Below, piece by piece: positions 43,991 through 51,707 of a stretch of 54,836 nt of DNA (position 1 is its first letter; the number at the start of each line of letters is the position of its first letter). Position numbers and translations under genes: made by a program. Where the stretch lies: the NCBI GenBank assembly GCA_020722005.1, contig DYLP01000015.1, positions 1-54,836 on the forward strand. Direction: 5' to 3'. The notes beneath the pieces were generated by a model that saw only the letters and a program-made list of their open reading frames with translations, had not been told where the DNA came from and did no database searches. Source of the stretch: Melioribacter roseus. Lineage in GTDB: Bacteria; Bacteroidota; Ignavibacteria; Ignavibacteriales; Melioribacteraceae.

Positions 43991-46432
43991 CTAAAACTCA
44001 AGACTATCCTTCTTTGCATTTTTATCCGAAAGCAGATGTCTGATAACATCGTCGAGATAATCGTGATAACGGACCGGTAAGTTTTTATATTTAGATGTGA
44101 AAGCTCTTTTGACTTCTTCGAAATCGTCGGTCTTAATTTTCTTTAAGTCGTTTTCAATATTTTCAAGATATTTTACGACTTTCGATCTTAATCTGTTCAA
44201 GACCTCTTCTTCGTCCGTGTCTGCAATCGACCTTACTGCAGTGTCTATGTTATAATCGTTCAGGACATAATTCTTAAAAAAGAGACCCCGCAAAATTTCG
44301 CCCACAACAGTTCGGCTGACATTTCCAATTTCCCTGGCAGTTTCTACTACTGACGAATGTGAAAATTTTTTAGCTCTCAGAGAATCGAGAATAAAACTTT
44401 CTAGGTCTGCTTTTTGATAATGCCTGTAATCGTCGGGCAAATCAGATAGTAGAATTACATGTCGTCCTTCGGCTTTTGCAAAAATAGCCGCTCTTTTTAC
44501 AATCGATTCGAGCTCTCTTACATTTCCCTTCCAATCATTTTTCATTAAACTGTCTAAAGCCGCTTTCGAAAATTTCAGATTGTCGGCTTCACATTCCAGG
44601 AAATATTCCGCCAGTATTGGAATGTCTTCTTTCCTATCTCTTAATGGAACAATTTCAATTCGGACTACATTAAGTCTGTAATACAAATCTTCTCTGAATT
44701 TTCCTTCGCCTATTAACCTAGTCAGATTTTTATTTGTAGCCGCAATTATACGCACGTTTATTTTTTGGGTTTGAGTCGAACCGACTTTTTGTAATTCGCC
44801 GAATTGAATGACTCTCAAAAGTTTAGCCTGGAACGAATCGCTCGTTTCCCCTATTTCGTCCAGAAATATTGTGCCTCCGTCGGCAGCTTCGAACAATCCC
44901 TTTTTATCGGATAGGGCATTTGTAAATGCTCCTTTAACGTAACCGAAAAGTTCGCTTTCGAGTAAACTCTCGGTCAAAGCTACACAGTTGACAGCAATAA
45001 ATTCCTTTTTCCTACGATTGCTTAAATTATGAATTGCTCTTGCCACCAGTTCTTTACCGCTTCCACTCTCACCGACAATTAAAACCGTAGCATCTGTTGG
45101 TGCAACTTTTTCAATTGTTTTAACTACTTTCTCCATCGCATCACTTTTATAAACCATGCTTTCGAATTGATGCCTGCCAGCAAATTTCTCAATCGGTCTG
45201 GAATCTTCTTCCAGCTCCTTTAATTGTTTTATTTCACTTTTCAATTTTTCTATTTGATTTAGGAATTCGCCTTTTGCTTGCTCGGAATTCTTTGAAATTC
45301 TTTCGAGTAAAGCTTCTTTACTTTCGAGCGTTTTTTTCAATAATTCGCTTTCACTCATTGCGTGCATTGCCTGCCGTTTGCTTTCCGCTATAATGAGATA
45401 TATATCGAAAACTAAGCATAATATTGCAGGCAGAAACGCCGCCGAATAATTGAATACAATATAGAAGTTATTGAAAAGAATAAAAGATGCAATCAATATG
45501 AAAAACAGATAGAGGACAATGCGTTTTTCCGGAGAAGTGAAGTGTAAGAAATAGATGGAAAGAAGGAGCAAAACTACTGAGAGTACCGACAATAAATTCG
45601 AATATTTGTAATTCAGTGAGCGATGCGTAATTATATTATCGAGAACAAAAGCGTGAAAACCGACTCCTGGCAGTTCTTTATCGTAGAAAGTGGAAACCGT
45701 TTTTGCAATCGTCGGGTCACTAACTCCGATTAATACAAATTTATTTTTAAACGCATCGGGGTTATTTTGAATTTCCCCGAAAAACTCTATCAAAGAATAA
45801 TTATGAAATTTTCGCCATGAATTGAAAAAATTAATTTTCAGTAGATCGCTTCCTTCAGTAAATTTACCGCCCGCTATTTCCACAGCGAACGCTTTTTCAA
45901 TCTGTCCGTTTACCGAGATAAACTCCGGCACATAATATCCTCCCGAATCGAAATAATTCAAGTGCCCTGTTTTCAGAGAAGGAAAATCGTATTTGGGTTG
46001 GGAATAAATAATCGTATCGGAAGCCGCAACAATCGAGGATAGAATCACATTATTCGATTTTTTTAACATTTCATTCAACAAATCGTTATAAATCTCCTGA
46101 AAAGCTAATCTCGAAGAAAACATAACTTCTATACCGATTTTTCTGGCACCTAGCTTATTCAGCTGGTCAATCAACAAAGCGTAGTAACTTCTTTTGAGAG
46201 GCCAACCACCCAGTTGTTCGATGTCGTCCGAATTTATATGTACAATTACAATAGAATTGTCGGGTTCTTTTGCTCCGCCAATTATACGCATTAGCTTTTC
46301 ATATCCGCTGTTTATTGAATAACAAACAGAATCCAGATTCAGCGACACAAGAAGTCCTGCCACAATCAACGACAAAAGAATAATTTTTTGATATCGTAAC
46401 AAATTCGATAATGTCGAATAGTTTTTATCCAT
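43991..46432 (-). CDS. CHASE2-domain sigma-54-dependent transcriptional activator
   Basis: 813 residues. One N-terminal membrane segment (about 14-32) is followed by an extracytoplasmic CHASE2 sensor (about 50-265; IVIVHINSDDIEQLGGWPL is typical). A cluster of three membrane segments (about 275-345), a coiled coil (about 350-415) and an AAA+ domain come next. Walker A GESGSGKE is near 450, Walker B FLDEIGE near 515. The sigma-54 contact loop reads GAFTNA, with Asn for the second Gly. After the AAA+ lid there is a helix-turn-helix-like stretch and an extra 100-residue helical tail. This is a one-component membrane sensor. Its gene ends just upstream of the lipoprotein operon promoter region. 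Confidence 0.92.
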   Translation of the reverse strand: MDKNYSTLSNLLRYQKIILLSLIVAGLLVSLNLDSVCYSINSGYEKLMRIIGGAKEPDNSIVIVHINSDDIEQLGGWPLKRSYYALLIDQLNKLGARKIGIEVMFSSRLAFQEIYNDLLNEMLKKSNNVILSSIVAASDTIIYSQPKYDFPSLKTGHLNYFDSGGYYVPEFISVNGQIEKAFAVEIAGGKFTEGSDLLKINFFNSWRKFHNYSLIEFFGEIQNNPDAFKNKFVLIGVSDPTIAKTVSTFYDKELPGVGFHAFVLDNIITHRSLNYKYSNLLSVLSVVLLLLSIYFLHFTSPEKRIVLYLFFILIASFILFNNFYIVFNYSAAFLPAILCLVFDIYLIIAESKRQAMHAMSESELLKKTLESKEALLERISKNSEQAKGEFLNQIEKLKSEIKQLKELEEDSRPIEKFAGRHQFESMVYKSDAMEKVVKTIEKVAPTDATVLIVGESGSGKELVARAIHNLSNRRKKEFIAVNCVALTESLLESELFGYVKGAFTNALSDKKGLFEAADGGTIFLDEIGETSDSFQAKLLRVIQFGELQKVGSTQTQKINVRIIAATNKNLTRLIGEGKFREDLYYRLNVVRIEIVPLRDRKEDIPILAEYFLECEADNLKFSKAALDSLMKNDWKGNVRELESIVKRAAIFAKAEGRHVILLSDLPDDYRHYQKADLESFILDSLRAKKFSHSSVVETAREIGNVSRTVVGEILRGLFFKNYVLNDYNIDTAVRSIADTDEEEVLNRLRSKVVKYLENIENDLKKIKTDDFEEVKRAFTSKYKNLPVRYHDYLDDVIRHLLSDKNAKKDSLEF

Positions 46433-46496
46433 CAGAAATATTATTTTGGTTTCTTAATGGAAATAAATTTACGAAAAAATTAATAAAGGAAATGCT

Positions 46497-47288
46497 ATGA
46501 AAACCAACATTAACGGGATAGCGGTTTATGCTTACGGCGATCCTAAAAATAAACCGATAGTATTTGTACACGGTTTTCCTTACGACCATACAATGTGGGA
46601 AGGTCAGATTAAAGAACTTCAGGAAGAGTATTATTGTGTAACATACGACGTTAGAGGATTGGGTAAAAGTTACATAGGCGACGGACAATATACGATGGAA
46701 TTCTACGTTGACGATTTGTTTATGGTAATCAAGGAAATGAAACTTCGTAAACCGATATTGTGCGGATTATCGATGGGAGGTTATATTGCGCTAAGAGCCA
46801 TTGAAAGAAATCAAAATAAATTCAGTGCATTAATACTTTGCGATACAAGAGCGGAAGCCGACAATAACGAAGGAAAAATTAAACGTTCCGCAAATATTGA
46901 TATGATTAATAAAAAAGGACTCGAGGCATTTATAAATAAATTCGTCCCGACATGCTTTTCTACAGAGGCAGTTAAAAATAAAAAGGACTATTATACATCG
47001 ACACTCGTAAAAGCGTACAGAAATAATCCGACAGGAGTCAAAGGAGCAATTTTTGCACTAATGAGCCGCACTGATACTACACACGTCTTGCCCGATATAA
47101 AAATTCCCACGCTCGTATTATGCGGTTCTTTCGACAGTTTAACACCACACCAATCAATGCGTAAAATGGCAGAACAGATCCCAAATTCTGAATTTGCTAT
47201 AATCCCCCTTTCGGGTCATATGTCGCCAATCGAAAACCCGGGCGCAGTTAACGATTTAATCAGAGGTTTTCTTAAAAGAAGAGTTTAA
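46497..47288 (+). CDS. Alpha/beta-hydrolase
   Basis: 263 residues. The oxyanion motif VFVHGFPYDHTMW, the nucleophile elbow GLSMGG (Ser near 93), an Asp in CGSFDSLTP (about 212) and a His in LSGHMSPIENP (about 241) give a complete Ser-Asp-His triad. The layout matches the 3-oxoadipate enol-lactonase/haloperoxidase-like branch, but the substrate cannot be determined from sequence. It follows an AAAGGAA ribosome-binding stretch and is divergent from the CHASE2 gene with a 64-base gap. It has no signal peptide. The gene converges on a DMT transporter through a shared hairpin. Confidence 0.85.
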   Translation: MKTNINGIAVYAYGDPKNKPIVFVHGFPYDHTMWEGQIKELQEEYYCVTYDVRGLGKSYIGDGQYTMEFYVDDLFMVIKEMKLRKPILCGLSMGGYIALRAIERNQNKFSALILCDTRAEADNNEGKIKRSANIDMINKKGLEAFINKFVPTCFSTEAVKNKKDYYTSTLVKAYRNNPTGVKGAIFALMSRTDTTHVLPDIKIPTLVLCGSFDSLTPHQSMRKMAEQIPNSEFAIIPLSGHMSPIENPGAVNDLIRGFLKRRV

Positions 47289-47297
47289 CTATTAAAC

Positions 47298-47325
47298 AGC
47301 AGGACGATCACTTCTCCGTCCTGCT
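47298..47325. terminator. Convergent hairpin between hydrolase and DMT transporter genes
   Basis: The arms AGCAGGACG (47298-47306) and CGTCCTGCT (47317-47325) pair over 9 bases with a 10-base loop. A T-rich run (TTAATTTCATT) follows on the plus strand, so it should stop hydrolase transcripts. On the minus strand one arm encodes the last residues of the transporter, and the T run there is weaker. Confidence 0.6.
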
Positions 47326-48231
47326 TAATTTCATTCTTACTTCTGCACTCCCTTTTTTTACCAGATAAACCCCGGTCAAAATTATTGCAGCCGATAAAAG
47401 CAATTCCATATTAAATGCTTCGTCCAGAATAAGCCATCCAAGAAAAATTGCAATTATTGGATTGATATACGCATAAGTGGAAACGAACGAAACGGGTAGA
47501 TGTTCTATTGCATAGATATAGGAACCATAGCCGATTAAGGACCCGAAAATCAACAGGTATATAAAAGCCAGTGTGCTTTCTGTAGTAAAACTAAGATGTC
47601 TATGTTCTCCTATGATAATACTTACCAAAGTCATTACCGTACCTGCAATTGTCATCTGAAGAGCGGCACTCATTAAAGGATGTACTTTCGTCGTATTATA
47701 TTTCGAGTAAATCGTGCCAAAAGACCAGCATGTTACAGCGATGAAAAGTCCTGCCACACCTTTGAAATAATGAGAGTCGAAAATATTTATAATATTGCTA
47801 CCAAAAATTAACATTACACCAGCCATTCCTGATAGCAAACCAATTATAATTCGTAAATTTAGATTTGCTCCTTTTACATAAAAAGATTCGGTTCCAACTA
47901 TCCAGAAAGGAACAGTAGTAATTAAAAGCGCAGCCAGACCGCTTGGAATCCATTGTTCTGAAAAGACAACAAATCCATTTCCAAATCCCAACAGCAGAAT
48001 GCCCACTACTGTAGAATGTTTAATATCGTTCCACTCTGGAAGATGGTAGTTTTTTTTCACGAGAAATAAGAAGAGAATTGGCCCGGCTAAGAACCATCTG
48101 AATCCTGCAAAAAGTAAAGGCGGCAGGTCTTTCACTCCAATCCTTATTGCCAGATATGTAGTTCCCCAAATTAAACAGATTGCAGCCCACGCCAGGTAGG
48201 CTTTTGTTTTTGTCTCTGGTACCATCGTCAA
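47308..48231 (-). CDS. EamA/DMT-family transporter
   Basis: 307 residues with about ten membrane helices in two EamA repeats. The first repeat opens with WAAICLIWGTTYLAIRIGVKDLPPLLFAGFRW and the second with FIAVTCWSFGTIYSKY. The family exports or imports small metabolites such as amino acids and purines; the substrate is not predictable here. An ATG at 48225 (third residue) is an alternative start. It is alone on its strand, flanked by divergent mscS and the convergent hydrolase. Confidence 0.88.
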   Translation of the reverse strand: MTMVPETKTKAYLAWAAICLIWGTTYLAIRIGVKDLPPLLFAGFRWFLAGPILFLFLVKKNYHLPEWNDIKHSTVVGILLLGFGNGFVVFSEQWIPSGLAALLITTVPFWIVGTESFYVKGANLNLRIIIGLLSGMAGVMLIFGSNIINIFDSHYFKGVAGLFIAVTCWSFGTIYSKYNTTKVHPLMSAALQMTIAGTVMTLVSIIIGEHRHLSFTTESTLAFIYLLIFGSLIGYGSYIYAIEHLPVSFVSTYAYINPIIAIFLGWLILDEAFNMELLLSAAIILTGVYLVKKGSAEVRMKLSRTEK

Positions 48232-48297
48232 TTAAATTAATAAATATAAAAATAATATTTTATAACGGTAATTCTCAGAATAGAGTTATTATTTTAT

Positions 48298-48305
48298 TAA
48301 TTTTG
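48298..48305 (+). promoter_or_regulatory. Candidate -7 element of the mscS gene
   Basis: TAATTTTG matches TAnnTTTG and lies 18 bases before the ATG at 48324. No -33 motif is seen at the expected spacing. Confidence 0.35.
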
Positions 48306-48323
48306 TAATAAAAAGAGACGGAT

Positions 48324-49553
48324 ATGATGGATTATATAGAAAAATTGATAGAAGGATATCCGTTTGTGATGGAGAATATTAAATTTCCTGGTATTCTTCT
48401 GCTGGCGGTAACAGCGTATTTTCTTACTAAATACATACTTCTCCGAATAATTAAAAAATTCGTGAGCCACACAAAAACGGAACTCGACGACATACTTCTT
48501 CACGATCGGGTGCTTAAAAACATTTCTTATATTGCTCCGCTAATAATAATAAAGCTGTTCGCTTATACCATCCCTTCAATTGAAGATTTTATTCATGTTC
48601 TTGTAAATGCGCTCATAGTACTTCTGATCATTTTTACTATTAATGGTTTATTGACTGGTTTCACGGACGTTTTGAATCGAATGGAAAGATTTAAGGAAAA
48701 ACCCGTAAAAGGATATATACAGGTAGTAAAAATTATCGTATATATTTTCGGTGGTGTAATTCTCATATCAACATTACTCGGGCAATCTCTGTGGGCATCG
48801 CTCGGTGGATTGAGCGCTTTAACAGCGGTGCTCGTACTGGTTTTCAGAGATACAATCCTTTCGTTCGTTGCCAGCGTTCAGATTTCATCTTACGATCTTG
48901 TTAAAGTAGGCGATTGGATTGAAGTTCCCAAATACGGAGCAGATGGCGATGTAATTGATATCTCACTTAATGTGGTAAAAGTACAAAACTGGGACAAAAC
49001 AATTACGGTAATTCCCACCTATAAATTAATTGAAGATTCGTTTAAAAACTGGAGAGGAATGACTCTTTCTGGCGGCAGGAGAATCAAAAGGTCGGTTTAC
49101 ATCGACCAGTCGAGCATAAAATTCTGCACCGAAGAAATGATTGCAAAATTTGAACGTATTCAATTGTTAAAAAACTATATTAAGCAGAAACGCGAAGAAA
49201 TTAAAAAATATAATGAAGAACGTAACATCGACGAATCGGTTATTGTCAATGGTAGAAGAATGACAAACGTTGGAACATTCAGGGCGTATCTCAAAGAATA
49301 TCTCCTTCAACTAGAAGATATCAATAAAGAGATGACTTTCCTTGTGCGACATTTACCGCCAGGACCTGAAGGTTTGCCAATTGAAATATATGTTTTCACA
49401 AAAACAACAAACTGGAACGAATACGAAGAAATTCAGTCGAATATATTCGACCACATACTTGCCGTTATACCTCAGTTCGAACTGAGAGTATTTCAAAATC
49501 CAACCGGACAAGATATTAAAGAAGCGGTAAGTACATTAAAAGAACTGAAATGA
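48324..49553 (+). CDS. Mechanosensitive channel, MscS family (YbdG-like)
   Basis: 409 residues, close to YbdG length. Several N-terminal membrane segments lead to the pore helix and the MscS beta-domain: LGGLSALTAVLVLVFRDTILSFVASVQI, then DLVKVGDWIEVPKYGADGDVIDI and FKNWRGMTLSGGRRIKRS. The NWRGM-SGGRRIKR stretch is the YbdG/MscM signature as I recall it. The channel opens under membrane tension to release osmolytes. Its stop overlaps the TPP-enzyme start (ATGA), so it is the first gene of an operon with two metabolic proteins. Confidence 0.9.
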   Translation: MMDYIEKLIEGYPFVMENIKFPGILLLAVTAYFLTKYILLRIIKKFVSHTKTELDDILLHDRVLKNISYIAPLIIIKLFAYTIPSIEDFIHVLVNALIVLLIIFTINGLLTGFTDVLNRMERFKEKPVKGYIQVVKIIVYIFGGVILISTLLGQSLWASLGGLSALTAVLVLVFRDTILSFVASVQISSYDLVKVGDWIEVPKYGADGDVIDISLNVVKVQNWDKTITVIPTYKLIEDSFKNWRGMTLSGGRRIKRSVYIDQSSIKFCTEEMIAKFERIQLLKNYIKQKREEIKKYNEERNIDESVIVNGRRMTNVGTFRAYLKEYLLQLEDINKEMTFLVRHLPPGPEGLPIEIYVFTKTTNWNEYEEIQSNIFDHILAVIPQFELRVFQNPTGQDIKEAVSTLKELK

Positions 49554-50713
49554 TTAACGAACCGATCCATAAAGCCCTCGGGCAGGCGCTCAACGACAAC
49601 GGAGTTGAGGTTGTCTCTTTTGTTCCGGGTTACGGAGCCTCCGAAACATTCGTATCTTATAACGAAATTGCAGGCAAAATCGGTAAGATATCGTATCACG
49701 AAGAAGTTGCTTATACAATAGCACACGGAGCCGCAATAACAGGAAAGCGTTCCGCACTTCTTTGCAAAGCTCACGGCGTAATGAAAGCTGCTAACAGCAT
49801 TACCGATTCGCTCTATACAACTCCAGCAGCGGGACTGGTTTTATTTGTGTTCGAAGACTTCACGGGTAAACATTCCGATAATATTCTCGACATCCGTCCT
49901 TTTCTCAAATCAATAAAAATTCCAGTTGTTAAAACCGATAAGACGAAAATTTACGACGACGTAATTACAGCGTATCAACTTTCGGAAAAGACAAAACTAC
50001 CGGCAGCTCTTCTTATCGACGCCATGACGATTAACGAAACGACTGCATTTGAACCTCGCCAGGATTTGAAAAAGAATTTTTCATACAAAAGAAATATCTA
50101 TTTCCATGTAGTTCATCCATTGCTTGCGGAATATCAATATAGAGTTTTAACGGCAAAAGTAGAAGGTGGAAATCTCGAAACGGTTTCGCGTCCTGAATTA
50201 CCGATTGTGCCCGAAAGTTTGACGCCAAAAGTAAAAGAAGGTGCATCTAAGTATGTTCCTTTTTTCGAAGTATTTAAGAACATAAATAGAGAAATTACAA
50301 CCGGCGATACCGGTTCGTCGAGTGCCTTTGCTTTTCCCCCATATAATTCAATCGACATCGTCACATACATGGGAGGCTCAATTCCTCTGGCATTGGGCGC
50401 TTATTTAGGTGGATTCAGAAATGTATGGGCTTTAACTGGCGATTTTGCATTTATATCTGCAGGTCATCTTGGATTGCTCGAAGCTATTCAAAGAAATATC
50501 CCGCTGAAAATTGTTATCTTCTACAACCGTCGGGCTTCTGCTACCGGAGGACAATTAATCAATAAAAACATACTTTTCAGAATACTGGCAGGCTATGAAA
50601 AGTTTATAATGCAAATCAGCAATCCCGACGACCTGTTCGAAATCGATTCTGTTTTAAATGAAGCAGCCGCATCCGACGAAATGAAAATAATAATAGTCAA
50701 CTATCCCGAATAA
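49550..50713 (+). CDS. TPP-dependent enzyme, IorA-like, without ferredoxin domain
   Basis: 387 residues. The N-terminal PYR-like domain (HEEVAYTIAHGAAITGKRSALLCKAHG) and the C-terminal TPP-binding domain (TGDFAFISAGHLGLLEAIQRNIPLKIVIFYN) form the two-domain arrangement of 2-oxoacid enzymes. The motif TGDTGSSSAFAFPPYNSIDIVTYMGGSIPLALGAY resembles the indolepyruvate:ferredoxin oxidoreductase alpha subunit. The 4Fe-4S domain of IorA is absent, so electrons cannot be passed to ferredoxin by this chain alone. A decarboxylase or a partnered oxidoreductase is possible. It overlaps the mscS gene and is followed 3 bases later by a cupin. Confidence 0.75.
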   Translation: MINEPIHKALGQALNDNGVEVVSFVPGYGASETFVSYNEIAGKIGKISYHEEVAYTIAHGAAITGKRSALLCKAHGVMKAANSITDSLYTTPAAGLVLFVFEDFTGKHSDNILDIRPFLKSIKIPVVKTDKTKIYDDVITAYQLSEKTKLPAALLIDAMTINETTAFEPRQDLKKNFSYKRNIYFHVVHPLLAEYQYRVLTAKVEGGNLETVSRPELPIVPESLTPKVKEGASKYVPFFEVFKNINREITTGDTGSSSAFAFPPYNSIDIVTYMGGSIPLALGAYLGGFRNVWALTGDFAFISAGHLGLLEAIQRNIPLKIVIFYNRRASATGGQLINKNILFRILAGYEKFIMQISNPDDLFEIDSVLNEAAASDEMKIIIVNYPE

Positions 50714-50716
50714 ATT

Positions 50717-51040
50717 ATGTTACCCGAAGTAAAAAATCTGTTTGGGAATATCCCGGAGAAAATTACCGAAGAAATTTTCGAAGATATCTTACGAACCGAT
50801 AAATTACGGATAGAAAGAATAATTTCGGAAGGACATAAAAGCCCGGAAGGTTTCTGGTATGATCAAACTGAGAATGAATTCGTATTGCTTTTAAAAGGAT
50901 ACGCGCAACTTGAATTTGAGGATGGAAATAAAGTTGAACTCAATGAGGGAGATTATTTAATAATACCCGCTCATTTGAAACACCGTGTGGATAAAACTTC
51001 CAAAGATAAAGAAACAATCTGGCTGGCGATTTTTTATTAA
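50717..51040 (+). CDS. Cupin-domain protein
   Basis: 107 residues, a single small cupin. The second motif GDYLIIPAHLKHRV is clear. In the first motif the usual HxH is replaced by WYDQ while the Glu (ENEFVLLLKG) remains, so the metal site may be atypical or missing. The family includes small-molecule dioxygenases, isomerases and sugar-binding proteins. It starts 3 bases after the TPP enzyme and is likely co-expressed with it. The gene ends at a strong hairpin shared with convergent groES. Confidence 0.83.
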   Translation: MLPEVKNLFGNIPEKITEEIFEDILRTDKLRIERIISEGHKSPEGFWYDQTENEFVLLLKGYAQLEFEDGNKVELNEGDYLIIPAHLKHRVDKTSKDKETIWLAIFY

Positions 51041-51076
51041 AAAAGCGGTAAAGACTTTCAAGTCGATACCGCTTTT
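51041..51076. terminator. Hairpin between cupin and groES genes
   Basis: The 10-base arm AAAAGCGGTA (51041-51050) pairs exactly with TACCGCTTTT (51067-51076), and an inner GACT/AGTC stem extends it. The short T tail on both strands suggests a bidirectional terminator for the two convergent operons. Confidence 0.65.
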
Positions 51077-51103
51077 ACCAGGAATGGAACATATGCAATT
51101 TTT

Positions 51104-51376
51104 CTAATCTTCAATTATGGCAAGGATGTCCGACCTTTGAATAATTTTCAGGTCTTTTCCGTTAACGGTAATATCTTCGCCGCCGTATTTAGCAAATAAT
51201 ACGCGGTCGCCTTCTTTAATATTTTGGCGTAAGTCTTCATCGGTTCCGACTGCCAGAACTTTACCGATGATTGGTTTTTCTTTCGCAGTATCGGGGATTA
51301 TAATGCCCGATGGCGTCTTAGATACTTCGTCGACAGGTTCAATCAAAACTCTGTCGTCCAATGGTTTTACTTTCAT
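51104..51376 (-). CDS. groES: GroES co-chaperonin
   Basis: 90 residues. The start KVKPLDDRVLIEPVDE, the mobile loop KTPSGIIIPD (about 20-29) and the dome segment are all canonical. GroES caps GroEL and helps fold newly made proteins. A groEL gene usually follows directly; here the next gene downstream is a convergent cupin, so no groEL lies within reach in this window. The gene follows glutaredoxin on the minus strand by 13 bases and ends at a terminator. AGGAG lies upstream of its ATG. Confidence 0.97.
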   Translation of the reverse strand: MKVKPLDDRVLIEPVDEVSKTPSGIIIPDTAKEKPIIGKVLAVGTDEDLRQNIKEGDRVLFAKYGGEDITVNGKDLKIIQRSDILAIIED

Positions 51377-51389
51377 AGAACAACTACTC

Positions 51390-51638
51390 CTAATCTTTTA
51401 TGTTTAACAAACGGTTGATTTTGGGTTTATCGAATCCCACAATTGGTTGATTATTAATTAAAATTACGGGTACACCGGTTTGACCTGTACGTTTCATCAT
51501 ATCTCTAGCTGCAGCCTGATCCCGCGTAACGTCGATATCTTTGAAACGAATATTCTTTTCGCGGAAATATCTCTTTGCAGCATTGCAGAAACTACAAGTT
51601 GGTGTTGTAAATATTATTACTTTCGGTTGTGCAGACAT
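51390..51638 (-). CDS. Glutaredoxin-like thiol-disulfide protein
   Basis: 82 residues from the ATG at 51638. The redox motif CSFC (Cys15, Cys18), TGQTGVPVILI cis-Pro segment and GFDKPKINRLL ending match the NrdH/glutaredoxin-like group that is common in Bacteroidota. It probably reduces disulfides or ribonucleotide reductase and receives electrons from thioredoxin reductase. A longer reading starting at 51653 adds five residues and is less likely. It lies immediately upstream of groES, suggesting shared control under oxidative or heat stress; that is inference. Confidence 0.88.
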   Translation of the reverse strand: MSAQPKVIIFTTPTCSFCNAAKRYFREKNIRFKDIDVTRDQAAARDMMKRTGQTGVPVILINNQPIVGFDKPKINRLLNIKD

Positions 51639-51707
51639 CTTAAAGTACCACAAATTTGTTTTAGGATATGATGAGTGAAGGATAAAAAGGATTCATATAG
51701 TATGAAA

